Source: Bacteroidales bacterium
Lineage (GTDB): Bacteria; Bacteroidota; Bacteroidia; Bacteroidales; Marinilabiliaceae
Reading direction: 5' to 3'
Assembly: GCA_024401335.1 (NCBI GenBank)
Contig: JAKSLH010000001.1
Location: 248,001 to 312,000, forward strand
DNA: 64,000 nucleotides
Shown here piece after piece: positions 8,863 to 18,273 of the stretch (the first letter of the stretch is position 1; each line of letters opens with the position of its first letter). Made by a program: the position numbers and the translations under genes. Below the pieces are notes generated by a model, which was not told the DNA's origin, searched no databases, and was given only the letters and a program-made list of their open reading frames with translations.

Positions 8863-11800
8863 CTATCCTTTGTTCTTTTCAATGTATGTGGTTGGTGTCA
8901 TGCCGTAGTATGCTCTGAAGGCTTGGCTGAAGTAATTGGTTGTTGAATAACCTGTCATTACTGCTACATCGGCAATCTCATATCCCTTGTCCTTCAAGAG
9001 CTCACCCGCATATTTCATTCTTACATTACGCACAAAGTCACGTGTTGTGAGGCCTGTCAGTTCTCGCATCTTGCGGTGCAGGTGTACTCTGCTATATCCT
9101 ACGTCGCTTGCCAGTTCCTCTATGCTATATGTAGGATTGCTTATGTTCTTGTTGATGATGTTCGTTACTCTCTCAAGCAGCTTGTCATCAAGCGTAGGCG
9201 CTGTCTCTACATCTACCTTTTGTGCCTCGACGGTTTCCTTGGCTTTGACATCCACGCGCATCTTTTCTCTGCGTGTTATCAGGCTCTTTATGCTCGCGGT
9301 CAACACGTCTATGTTGAATGGCTTAGCTATGTACGCGTCAGCACCGTTTTCGTAGCTCTCTATTCTGTCTGTGTCACTGCTTCGCGATGTTAATATGATG
9401 ACAGGTATATGGCTGACGTTCACATTGCTCTTGATGTTTTTGCACAGTGTAAAGCCGTCTATGATTGGCATGTTTACGTCGGTTACGACGAGGTCTGTCT
9501 CTGTACTTAGCAATGTGCTAAGCGCCTCCTGACCGTCGTTGCATGTTATGACGTTGAAGTGCTCTCCTAGATGGCTCTTGACATATTTTCGCATGTCACT
9601 GTCGTCATCGGCGAACAATACGGTGTATTTTGATCTGTGTTCTGGTGTGTCAGGCTTCTCTTCTTTTTCTTTCCCTGTGTTGTTCTCGATGGCTTTGCTT
9701 GCCGTCTCGTTTTGTGTCGCTTGCTTGTCGATAGGTAGTGTGACTCGCATTATGCCTCCCTTGTGCTCCTTGCAGTTCATGGCTTCGATTGTTCCATGAT
9801 GTAGTTTCACTAGGGTGTTCGTGAGGTCTAGCCCTACTCCAAATCCTACATTGCCGCTGTTTATGGCGTTTTGTGTACGATGGAATCTCTCAAATATATG
9901 CTTAACATCGCTCTCGCTGAATCCGTCACCCGTATCCTCTATCTCTATGATATATTTCTCTCCTTCTGTATACGACCTTACTTTTACCTCTCCGTCCTTA
10001 GGAGTGTATTTGATTGCGTTTGATACGAGATTGGTTATTATCTTGTCAAAGTGACGTGTGTCAACTTCTACTACAATGCCCTCTGTCTTTTCTGTGTCAA
10101 CGACTAGGTTGATGTTCTTGGCTCTCGCTTCGAATTCAAATGTGTTGCATACGTCCTGGATGATGTTGCTGATCACTGTCGGATAGTATTGCATTTCCAT
10201 TTTGCCTGCATCTATCTTCTGAATGTCGAGTATCTGTGTCATCAGACGCAATATGCGTTGTATATTACGTTCTATTATGTCATAGTTCTTCTGGCGCTCT
10301 GGGTCGTTGTCTTTCGACATGAGTTGGTTGAGCGGCGATATGACAAGACTCATTGGTGTTCTGATCTCATGTGCAATGTCTGTAAACAGTTGCATCTTCT
10401 CGTCGTGAACCTCCTGTTTGTGAAGGGTCTCTATCAATTCGGCTCTTGTCTTGCGGCGCAGATTATATTGTTTGTATATTACGTAGGCAATCAACGCTAT
10501 TATAAGGCAATAGAGAATCTTTGCCCATTTTGTTGTCCATATCGCTGAATGGATGGTTATATAGACTTCAATAGGCTCCGACTGTTGTCCGTCACATAGT
10601 CCCTGTACCGTTATCTGGTACTCTCCAGGCTTCATGTTGCGCAACGGAATTCTGTTGCTTCCGTTGCCGTTGTCTATGGCTGGCTCACCGTTTATCGAAT
10701 ATAGATACGATATTCTGTTTGGCGATATCGCCTGGGTTGTGGTGAGCTCTATGGTGAATGAGTTGTCTATGTGGCTCAAGTCATATTTAAGCATGCCTTT
10801 GCCCGAAGAGTCTCGCTCGTCTGTGAGCACTTTGTAGTTTTCCGACTTCGTTGAAGGTAATACTCTCTGACCTTTGATATAGAAGTCGGTTACTTTGATG
10901 ACAGGCTTCTCTCCGTCAATCTGGACTTCGTTCACGTTAAAGTACGTTATGCCGTCTGTCGCACCGAAATACACATAATCATTGTTGTGTGTTGATGATC
11001 TCTTGGCAAATTCGTTTGTGACAATTCCGTCCTGCTCGTAATAGGTATTGACTTCGTATGTCTTGTGGTTGATGTGGAATATGCAGTTTGATGCTGTTCC
11101 CCAGATCTCGCCGTTTTTGTCACATTCTACCGATTTGATCTCGTTCTGTGGTAATCCCTCTTTTATTCCAATGTGCTTTATGCTTTTGTCCTTGGCGTCT
11201 AATCTTATTAGTCCTTTGTTTGTTATTGTCCAGATGTTGCCATCACCGTCTTCGGTAAAGTCTGTTATCGTATAGTCCGCCAACACTCGGTTTGTTCCGT
11301 ATGTCGATACGAAGTCGTTTTTCTCTATGTCTAGGCAGCCTATGCCGTCCTGCGAACCAATATACAGGAGTTTCTTGTCTCTGCTCTGGTAAAGGCAATT
11401 GATCCACCTGTTGTGTAGTTTGTTTGTTGTCGTTGTATAGTTTACTCCAATGCTTGTCTCCAGTATCTCTAGCTCTTTAGTTCTTGGGTCTAGCTTGTAT
11501 ATGCCCTCGCCGAGTGTCGAGATCCATAGTTTGTTGTCTTTCGAGAGCTCTATGTCTGTAATAGGTATGTTCGCTCCGTCGCGTCTTGTTATGATGTTTA
11601 TGTGTGAGGCCTCTTTCGATGTTGCGTTTATTTTCCAGGGTCCCTCAGTATATGTTCCTATCCAGATGTTTTTGTCGGCGTCCTCCGATATGCACATGAT
11701 TGTCGCTGGCGAGCTATAGTGCCTTGTTTGCCATGTGCTAGTGTTTATGGCATATATGCCGTCGTTGTCTGTGCCTACATAGAGTGTTCCGTCTGTGGCT

Positions 11801-12840
11801 TTGTATATCGATGACACGTAGTTCGAACCTATTATGTTCTTCAACGACGACTTGTGCCCTATGTAGTTGAAGTTGTTGTTGTGCGCTGGCACTATCACAA
11901 CTCCTTTTTGGAACACTCCTAGCCATAGGTTTCCCCATTTGTCGGTGAGTATGGAGTGTACCTTTGCTTTTGTTGTGTTAAACGACTGTGGACCCATGTC
12001 ATAGTCCGACAGTTTGTTTGTGTCTGTGTCGTAGATTTTCAGGCCTTTGCCGTCTGTTCCTATCAGCAGATTGTCGTTGAATGCATGTAGTGTTTTTATG
12101 TTCAGGCCCTCTGTCTCTTTGCATATCGGTTCGAATAGGTCTTTCTGTGGGTTGTGACGCATCAAGCCCATCATCTGGTTGCCTGCATATATGTTGCCTT
12201 TGTTGTCCTCTCCAAATGAGGTTAGGTATGCGTCGTTAACGGCTTTTACTGTATATACAAATCCGTTGTTGCTGATTCTTGAGTTTCCTTTGTCTGATGT
12301 CGCTACCCAGACGTTGTCTTTAGAGTCGACGAATAGCTGTGCAATGTAAAAACCTATGCTTGAGTCTTGAAGTCTTGCCGCATTGTCTCCTGGCATCAGC
12401 TTGAAGAGTCCGTGTCCTGATGTCGCAATGAATATCTCTCCCGATGAGATCTCTACAATAGAAGAGATGTATGGATGCATCTCTGTGTTGTTGGCTATTA
12501 TTAAGGGTACTCTCTCAAATCTGTCGTAGTTGGGATTGTACTTCATCAATCCGTGTAAGGTGCCTACGTATATGTCGCCACTCCTCGACTCAAATGTCAT
12601 GCGTATGTTGTTGCCAAGAAGTGATGTCGTGTCGTTTATGTCATAATAGTATGTACGACACTTTGATCCGTCATACCTGTTCAATCCTTCTTCCGTTGCG
12701 ATCCATATCTGGCCGTCACGTGTTTGGTAAATGTCATTTACCAGGGTGGACGACAGTCCTCCTCGTGTATTTAATATTACAGGAAAAGCTGTTTGGGTAA
12801 AAGCAACAATAATGAAAAGTAGTGTTACAATATTTTTCAT
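8863..12840 (-). CDS. Hybrid two-component system regulator (HTCS) of the xylan locus
   Basis: This 1325-residue one-protein sensor and activator sits in the inner membrane. The signal peptide spans about 1-20. Two periplasmic Reg_prop beta-propellers (about 25-660) lead into a Y_Y_Y domain (about 665-775) and a membrane segment (about 780-800). The HisKA histidine is H824 in AHEIRTPMS, followed by HATPase (about 930-1050). A receiver domain has its phospho-acceptor D1121 in TDVNMP, and an AraC-type DNA-binding domain lies at about 1215-1325. HTCS proteins bind oligosaccharides directly and switch on the adjacent glycan locus. Here the target is xylan oligosaccharides by context. It is divergent from the GH43/xus operon. 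Confidence 0.95.
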   Translation of the reverse strand: MKNIVTLLFIIVAFTQTAFPVILNTRGGLSSTLVNDIYQTRDGQIWIATEEGLNRYDGSKCRTYYYDINDTTSLLGNNIRMTFESRSGDIYVGTLHGLMKYNPNYDRFERVPLIIANNTEMHPYISSIVEISSGEIFIATSGHGLFKLMPGDNAARLQDSSIGFYIAQLFVDSKDNVWVATSDKGNSRISNNGFVYTVKAVNDAYLTSFGEDNKGNIYAGNQMMGLMRHNPQKDLFEPICKETEGLNIKTLHAFNDNLLIGTDGKGLKIYDTDTNKLSDYDMGPQSFNTTKAKVHSILTDKWGNLWLGVFQKGVVIVPAHNNNFNYIGHKSSLKNIIGSNYVSSIYKATDGTLYVGTDNDGIYAINTSTWQTRHYSSPATIMCISEDADKNIWIGTYTEGPWKINATSKEASHINIITRRDGANIPITDIELSKDNKLWISTLGEGIYKLDPRTKELEILETSIGVNYTTTTNKLHNRWINCLYQSRDKKLLYIGSQDGIGCLDIEKNDFVSTYGTNRVLADYTITDFTEDGDGNIWTITNKGLIRLDAKDKSIKHIGIKEGLPQNEIKSVECDKNGEIWGTASNCIFHINHKTYEVNTYYEQDGIVTNEFAKRSSTHNNDYVYFGATDGITYFNVNEVQIDGEKPVIKVTDFYIKGQRVLPSTKSENYKVLTDERDSSGKGMLKYDLSHIDNSFTIELTTTQAISPNRISYLYSINGEPAIDNGNGSNRIPLRNMKPGEYQITVQGLCDGQQSEPIEVYITIHSAIWTTKWAKILYCLIIALIAYVIYKQYNLRRKTRAELIETLHKQEVHDEKMQLFTDIAHEIRTPMSLVISPLNQLMSKDNDPERQKNYDIIERNIQRILRLMTQILDIQKIDAGKMEMQYYPTVISNIIQDVCNTFEFEARAKNINLVVDTEKTEGIVVEVDTRHFDKIITNLVSNAIKYTPKDGEVKVRSYTEGEKYIIEIEDTGDGFSESDVKHIFERFHRTQNAINSGNVGFGVGLDLTNTLVKLHHGTIEAMNCKEHKGGIMRVTLPIDKQATQNETASKAIENNTGKEKEEKPDTPEHRSKYTVLFADDDSDMRKYVKSHLGEHFNVITCNDGQEALSTLLSTETDLVVTDVNMPIIDGFTLCKNIKSNVNVSHIPVIILTSRSSDTDRIESYENGADAYIAKPFNIDVLTASIKSLITRREKMRVDVKAKETVEAQKVDVETAPTLDDKLLERVTNIINKNISNPTYSIEELASDVGYSRVHLHRKMRELTGLTTRDFVRNVRMKYAGELLKDKGYEIADVAVMTGYSTTNYFSQAFRAYYGMTPTTYIEKNKG

Positions 12841-12882
12841 TTATGATAGAATTGATAGAATGCACTTCTGACTTATCGATAA

Positions 12883-12890
12883 CAAAGATA
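12883..12890 (-). promoter_or_regulatory. -7 element of the HTCS promoter
   Basis: On the minus strand the sequence reads TATCTTTG, 42 bases before the HTCS ATG. The -33 region is only a partial match, consistent with low basal expression of a sensor gene. Confidence 0.55.
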
Positions 12891-12929
12891 CGTACATTTT
12901 TTCTTTTTTTATAAACTTTTGTTTGCTTT

Positions 12930-13278
12930 TGTTACATGACAGTATTGTGTTTAGCCGTGCTGTTTGGGCTCTTGTTTAGCTCGTTCTTGGTGTCGTATAA
13001 AGCTTGAATTGTCTTTGTTTTGTTCTTTTTGGTGTTTTACGACTCTTCTTTTTTTTCATCAGATGTTGCTTTTTCCCTACGCTGTCCCTCCATGGTTCCT
13101 CCATGGTTTTATCATAGATAATGCTAGATGTGACGCATACCATATTAATGTTTGTTGCCGCGCGTAAATTGCAAATGTTACATTGTGCATTGAAAATGTT
13201 ACATGATTAAAATGTAACAACATCTAACAAATGTGTTTTTTCTTAAATAATGTACATGATAAATCTAAATTACATTTG
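12930..13278 (+). promoter_or_regulatory. Activator-type promoter of the xylan locus with repeated TGTTACAT boxes
   Basis: This describes the 497-base gap between the HTCS and the first GH43. The box AAATGTTACAT occurs at 13173-13183 and 13194-13204, exactly 21 bases apart on the same face. A relative AATGTAACA lies at 13211-13219, and an upstream TGTTACATGA at 12930-12939. The -7 element TACATTTG is at 13271-13278, and no TTG is found at -33, as expected for an activator-dependent promoter. A tandem 11-base repeat, CCTCCATGGTT, lies at 13087-13108. These boxes are the best candidates for the HTCS binding site. Confidence 0.6.
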
Positions 13279-13337
13279 CGTTGTTAAAAAGTGTATAGAT
13301 TTTTGAGAGCAATAAACAATTCAAATTGAAAACCTCG

Positions 13338-15044
13338 ATGAAACCGATTGGAAACATAACGACGTTAGTGGCATGTGCTTCTGCTTGTCTCTTTTTGTCG
13401 GCTTGTGATGCCGACAAGTCGATGACAGGTCCGATAGCTGGCGTGGCTCAGTTCGACAAGTTCAGCTACCAGGGAAACGATCGGTTCTACAACACCTATT
13501 CGTTGCCAACGGCAAGCAGTTTCTACAACCCAATCCTTCCTGGCTGGTACAGCGATCCTTCGGTGTGTACAAATGGAAAGGGCGATTATTTCTTGGCAAC
13601 ATCGACATTCGCATACTTCCCTGGTGTGCCTTTGTTCCATAGCCGCGATTTGGTCAATTGGAAGCAGATCGGTCATGTCCTCAGCCGCGAGTCGCAGCTC
13701 AACAACATGCAGTCTCAGCATGTGAGCGGTGGCATCTTCGCTCCTGCGTTGGCTTATAACCCTAAGAACGAAACATACTACATGATCACGACTAATGTCG
13801 GTGCAGGTAACTTTTTCGTCAAGACTAAGGATCCTTGGGCTGAGTGGTCTGATCCGGTTTACTTGGATGATGTCAAGGGTATCGATCCTTCTTTCTTCTT
13901 CGATGAAGATGGTAAGGCTTATATCGTTAACAATGATGAACCAACATACGAGGCTGAGTATCCTGGCCATCGTTCTATCCGTATTCAGGAATTCGATGTA
14001 GAGAAGGAGACTACTGTCGGTCCTCGTCCGGCTTTGGTTGATAAGGGATGTCGCCCTGCTGAAAAGCCTATTTGGATTGAGGGCCCACACATGTATAAGA
14101 TAAATGGCAAGTATTATCTGATGGCGGCTGAGGGTGGTACTGGCGTCAATCATTCTGAGGTTATCTTTACTTCAGATAGTCCTATGGGCCCTTTTACTCC
14201 TTGGGCTAAGAACCCTATTCTTACGCAGCGTCATCTCGATCCAAACAGACCTGACCCTGTGACATGCGCTGGTCATGCCGATTTGATCCAGGCTCCAGAG
14301 GGCGACTGGTGGGTTGTCTTCTTGGCGTGCAGACCTCTTGGTGGCGGTTTCGGTTATGAGAATCTTGGCCGCGAGACTTTCATGATGCCTGTTCGTTGGA
14401 CTGAAGACGGTTTCCCTGTTGTGACTTCTGGCGACGAACTTGTCAGCATGATATGCGAACGCGATGGGGTGCAGATTGAAAAGGGCGCCCGCTTTGGCAA
14501 TTTCGGCTATGTTGACGACTTTGATGGCGATAAGCTGAGTGTTGACTGGATGACACTTCGCGCCTCTGGCTCTGATAAGTATAGTGTAGGTAATGGTGTA
14601 TTGAAGCTTAAGTGCGACACTGCTCGTGCAACTCAATATTGCACTCCTGCAATGATAACTCGTCCTATTCACCATCATGTGTTTATCTCTACTGTTGACA
14701 TGACGTTCGATCCTAAGTCTTCAGAGGAGGCTGGTATGATTCTGTTTAAGGATGAGGGTCACCATTATTATCTGACACTTGGCTTGTCGGGTAAGAACAA
14801 GTTGGTGAAACTGCATAAGGTGTGCGGGGCAGAAGATGAGGTGGTTGCCTCTTCCGAAGTTCCTGCGAATACAGTGAATATATCTTTGCGTATTTCGTCT
14901 GATGGTGAGATGTTCACGTTCTCTTATTCATTGGATGGAGATAAATGGGAGGAGGTAGGACGACCTCTTGAGGCTCGTTTCCTTTCTACCACTAACGCAG
15001 GAGGATTTACTGGTACGACGTTAGGATTGTATTCTATTAAATAA
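13338..15044 (+). CDS. GH43 beta-xylosidase/arabinofuranosidase, surface lipoprotein candidate
   Basis: This 568-residue protein starts with a signal peptide and lipobox LSAC. The residues after the cysteine (DADK) are acidic, which often marks surface export in Bacteroidota. The five-bladed GH43 domain has base D73 (YSDPS), modulator D183 (GIDPSF) and acid E248 (WIEGPH). The C-terminal part (from about 385) is the concanavalin-like GH43_C2 domain typical of beta-xylosidases. It is the first gene after the HTCS-type promoter and lies 50 bases before the first susC. Whether it removes xylose or arabinose is not decided by sequence. ATG 13338 is used; an in-frame TTG lies 12 bases upstream. Confidence 0.85.
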   Translation: MKPIGNITTLVACASACLFLSACDADKSMTGPIAGVAQFDKFSYQGNDRFYNTYSLPTASSFYNPILPGWYSDPSVCTNGKGDYFLATSTFAYFPGVPLFHSRDLVNWKQIGHVLSRESQLNNMQSQHVSGGIFAPALAYNPKNETYYMITTNVGAGNFFVKTKDPWAEWSDPVYLDDVKGIDPSFFFDEDGKAYIVNNDEPTYEAEYPGHRSIRIQEFDVEKETTVGPRPALVDKGCRPAEKPIWIEGPHMYKINGKYYLMAAEGGTGVNHSEVIFTSDSPMGPFTPWAKNPILTQRHLDPNRPDPVTCAGHADLIQAPEGDWWVVFLACRPLGGGFGYENLGRETFMMPVRWTEDGFPVVTSGDELVSMICERDGVQIEKGARFGNFGYVDDFDGDKLSVDWMTLRASGSDKYSVGNGVLKLKCDTARATQYCTPAMITRPIHHHVFISTVDMTFDPKSSEEAGMILFKDEGHHYYLTLGLSGKNKLVKLHKVCGAEDEVVASSEVPANTVNISLRISSDGEMFTFSYSLDGDKWEEVGRPLEARFLSTTNAGGFTGTTLGLYSIK

Positions 15045-15093
15045 TAAGTATACTAATCAAAAAGAGTATGAAACCCCTAAATGTTAAACTTAA

Positions 15094-18000
15094 ATGTCTA
15101 TGAAAAGGAGATTTATTAATCTTTTTGGACAGGTGCGAAATGCATTGGTAGTATCGGCATTGCTGTTGTCGGCTACTATGGCATTTGCGCAGGTTCAAAC
15201 AAAAGTCTCGGGTAGAGTAGTCGATGAAAACGGCGAACCTCTGCCAGGCGTGGCTGTCATGGTTCAAGGCGTCTCAGGTGGTACTGTGACGGATTATGAT
15301 GGCAACTATTCATTGAGTGCACCAGAGGGCTCTACATTGTCTTTCTCATTCATTGGTTTTGAATTAAAGACAATAAAGGTAGGTGCTGGTGCAAATTACA
15401 ATGTAACAATGATCGACGAATCGAAGGAGATCGATGAGGTCGTTGTAGTTGGTTTCGGTCAGCAGAAGAAAGCTTCTGTTGTCGGTGCGATTGCTCAGGC
15501 TTCTGGTGAGACTTTGCAGCGTGCTGCTGGTATCAATGATATCGGTGCTGCGTTGACAGGTAATGTGCCAGGTGTCGTTACTTCTCAGGGTACTGGTCAG
15601 CCAGGTGAAGAGGAGCCAAAGATCGTTATCCGTGGTTCTTCATCTTGGAACAATTCAGACCCTCTCGTTCTTGTCGATGGTATTGAACGTCCAATGAACT
15701 CGGTAGATATGTCATCTGTAGAAAACCTCTCGGTTTTGAAGGATGCTTCGGCTACAGCGGTTTATGGTGTGCGTGGTGCCAACGGTGTAATCCTCATCAC
15801 TACTAAGCGTGGTAAGGAAGGTAAGGCTCATATCGATGCAGGTTTCACTGCTACATTGAAGCGTCCATCGAAGTTGCCTAATAAGTATGATTCATATGAT
15901 GCTTTGATGGCTCGTAACCAGACGGTAGAAAATGAGTTGCCTATTACTCCTAGCGAGTCTTGGGCTTATATTACTCCTCAGCAGACTATTGAGAAGTATC
16001 GTAACCAGACGACTCAGGAACAGAAGGAACGTTATCCGAATGTGGACTGGCAGGATGCGTTGTTCAAGGATGATGCCATGTCATACAATGCATACTTGAA
16101 CATCAGTGGTGGTACTAAGTTCGTAAAGTACTTCGCTGCTGCCGACTATGTGAATGAGGGTGACCTTATGAAGATCTATGACAATGGTCGTGGATATAAG
16201 TCAGGTTATAACTACAATCGTGTGAATGCACGTAGTAACTTGGACTTCACAATCACTCCTACTACTGTCTTCAAGGTTAACCTCGCTGGTTCGCTTGCCG
16301 TTAAGAAGGCTCCTCGCGCTAATGCAGGTGACGCTTGGCAGGAGGCACAGCGTTGGTCAGGTGCTTACAACATCGCTCCTGACGTGTTCTTGCCTCAGTA
16401 TTCTGATGGTTCATGGGGTATGTATCCTATGATCTCTAACGTAACTAACTCTGCAGAGAACTTGGCTGTCAGTGGTGTTGCAAAGACAACTACAAATACT
16501 ATTACAACTGACTTTACTCTCGAGCAGGATTTGAAGTTCATTACTGAAGGTCTTAACTTGCGTGGCGTTATCTCTTGGGATAACAAGTTCGTTGAAGGAC
16601 AGCGTGGTATCGCTGATGACTACAATGACTCTCAGCGTAAGTGGATCGATCCAGAGACTGGTATGGTGACTTTGAAGAAGGACTTCGATACAGCTACTGG
16701 TTTCGACTGGGTTGAGACAACAGAATGGTCATCACAATCAGGTGGTGTTGATAATACCCAGACATATCGTCGTCTCTACTATCAGGGTCAGCTCAACTAT
16801 GCTCGCAAGTTTGACGAACATGACGTTTCAGGTACAGGCGTATTTACACGTGAGGAGAACGCTACTGGTAATGAGGAACTTCATTATCGTGAAAACTGGG
16901 TGTTCCGTGTTACTTATGGTTATGGCGGCCGCTATAATTTCGAGTACAACGGTGCTTTGAACGGTTCTGCGGAATTTGCACCTAAAAACCGTTTCGCTTT
17001 CTTCAACTCTGGCGCCCTTGGTTGGGTTGTGACTGAAGAAAACTTCATGTCTTCTCTCAAGGAGAACGAGATTCTCGATATGTTGAAGCTCCGTGCTTCA
17101 TACGGTGAGGTAGGTTCTGACTTTATCGGCTTTGGTAAAAGATGGGCTTACCAGACTATTTGGTCTTCTGGTGGTACAACTGTAACATCACGTTCTGGTG
17201 ATAACAGTATCTATGAATACTATCGTCAGTCACAGCTCGGTAACGAGGATGTACAGTGGGAGGTTGTTCGCAAGTTCAACTTCGGTATCGACTACTCATT
17301 CCTCGGTGGTATGTTCGCTGGTAGCGTAGATATCTTCAAGGATAGACGTTCTGATATCCTTCTTCAGGGTAATAGCCAGGCTGTTCCTGCTTATTTCGGC
17401 ATGCAACCTAAGATCATTAACAAGGGTAAGGCTGAGTCTAAGGGCTATGAGTTTGAGTTGCGTTTCAACAAGCAGATTAATGATGATTTGCGCACATGGG
17501 CTAATTTCAGTATGACTCACGCTGAAAATGTAGTAAAAGAGAAGGATGACCTTCCATTGGCTCCTAACTATCAGAAGGCAGAGGGTTATGCTATCAACCA
17601 GACTACCTCATTTATTGATGCTGGATATATCAACAATATCGATGAGTTGTTCGGTAGCCCTGCTTATGTGTCAGACGACCGTTTCCGTATGCCTGGTACA
17701 TATTATATCGTCGATTTCAACGGTGACGGTATGATCGACTCTAAGGACTCTGCTCCTTACGCTTATACTGATACTCCTCAGAACACATACAACGCTACTA
17801 TTGGTGTTGAATGGAAGGGTATTAGCTTCTTCGCTCAGTTCTATGGCGTAAACAATGTTACTCGTGATGTAACACTCCAGAGCTTTGGTAACAGACTTAA
17901 TACAGTGTATTACATGGGTTCTGTTTGGACTAAGGATAATACTAACGCTGATGTTACCCCTTACCGTTGGAGTACTGCTCCTGTTAGTAAGGAAGGTGGC

Positions 18001-18264
18001 GCATTCCCTGTTTATGGTACTCAGTACAAGTTCGATGGCTCATACGTTCGTCTGAAGAATATTGAACTTGCATATACATGGAATCAGAAGGACTGGATCA
18101 AAAACATTGGTTTGTCATATCTTAAGTTGTTTGTCAACGGTAACAACCTCTGGTTGTGGACTCGTATGCCAGATGACCGTGAGTCAAACCTTGGAGGTGC
18201 TAGCTACACTGGTGCCTATCCAACCGTTAAGCGTTTCAATGTTGGTTTAAAACTCTCGCTTTAA
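15094..18264 (+). CDS. xusA: SusC/RagA TonB-dependent transporter, first xylan pair (XusA-like)
   Basis: This 1056-residue outer-membrane transporter imports oligosaccharides using TonB energy. A signal peptide ends near AFAQ. A carboxypeptidase-D-like domain (about 35-105, VSGRVVDENGEPLPG) is followed by the TonB-box-like EIDEVVVVG, a plug domain and a 22-strand barrel ending in NVGLKLSL. ATG 15100 is an equally good start; its ATGA overlaps the stop of an 11-codon frame beginning at 15068, which may or may not matter. It is paired with the SusD lipoprotein that starts nine bases downstream. The locus order matches xusA of the Prevotella xylan system. Confidence 0.93.
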   Translation: MSMKRRFINLFGQVRNALVVSALLLSATMAFAQVQTKVSGRVVDENGEPLPGVAVMVQGVSGGTVTDYDGNYSLSAPEGSTLSFSFIGFELKTIKVGAGANYNVTMIDESKEIDEVVVVGFGQQKKASVVGAIAQASGETLQRAAGINDIGAALTGNVPGVVTSQGTGQPGEEEPKIVIRGSSSWNNSDPLVLVDGIERPMNSVDMSSVENLSVLKDASATAVYGVRGANGVILITTKRGKEGKAHIDAGFTATLKRPSKLPNKYDSYDALMARNQTVENELPITPSESWAYITPQQTIEKYRNQTTQEQKERYPNVDWQDALFKDDAMSYNAYLNISGGTKFVKYFAAADYVNEGDLMKIYDNGRGYKSGYNYNRVNARSNLDFTITPTTVFKVNLAGSLAVKKAPRANAGDAWQEAQRWSGAYNIAPDVFLPQYSDGSWGMYPMISNVTNSAENLAVSGVAKTTTNTITTDFTLEQDLKFITEGLNLRGVISWDNKFVEGQRGIADDYNDSQRKWIDPETGMVTLKKDFDTATGFDWVETTEWSSQSGGVDNTQTYRRLYYQGQLNYARKFDEHDVSGTGVFTREENATGNEELHYRENWVFRVTYGYGGRYNFEYNGALNGSAEFAPKNRFAFFNSGALGWVVTEENFMSSLKENEILDMLKLRASYGEVGSDFIGFGKRWAYQTIWSSGGTTVTSRSGDNSIYEYYRQSQLGNEDVQWEVVRKFNFGIDYSFLGGMFAGSVDIFKDRRSDILLQGNSQAVPAYFGMQPKIINKGKAESKGYEFELRFNKQINDDLRTWANFSMTHAENVVKEKDDLPLAPNYQKAEGYAINQTTSFIDAGYINNIDELFGSPAYVSDDRFRMPGTYYIVDFNGDGMIDSKDSAPYAYTDTPQNTYNATIGVEWKGISFFAQFYGVNNVTRDVTLQSFGNRLNTVYYMGSVWTKDNTNADVTPYRWSTAPVSKEGGAFPVYGTQYKFDGSYVRLKNIELAYTWNQKDWIKNIGLSYLKLFVNGNNLWLWTRMPDDRESNLGGASYTGAYPTVKRFNVGLKLSL

Positions 18265-18273
18265 TACATTACA

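Noticed and set aside
15068-15103. 11-codon mini-ORF whose stop overlaps the susC ATG at 15100
   Set aside because: It has no supporting feature beyond the ATGA overlap, which can arise by chance, so it was not listed as a gene.
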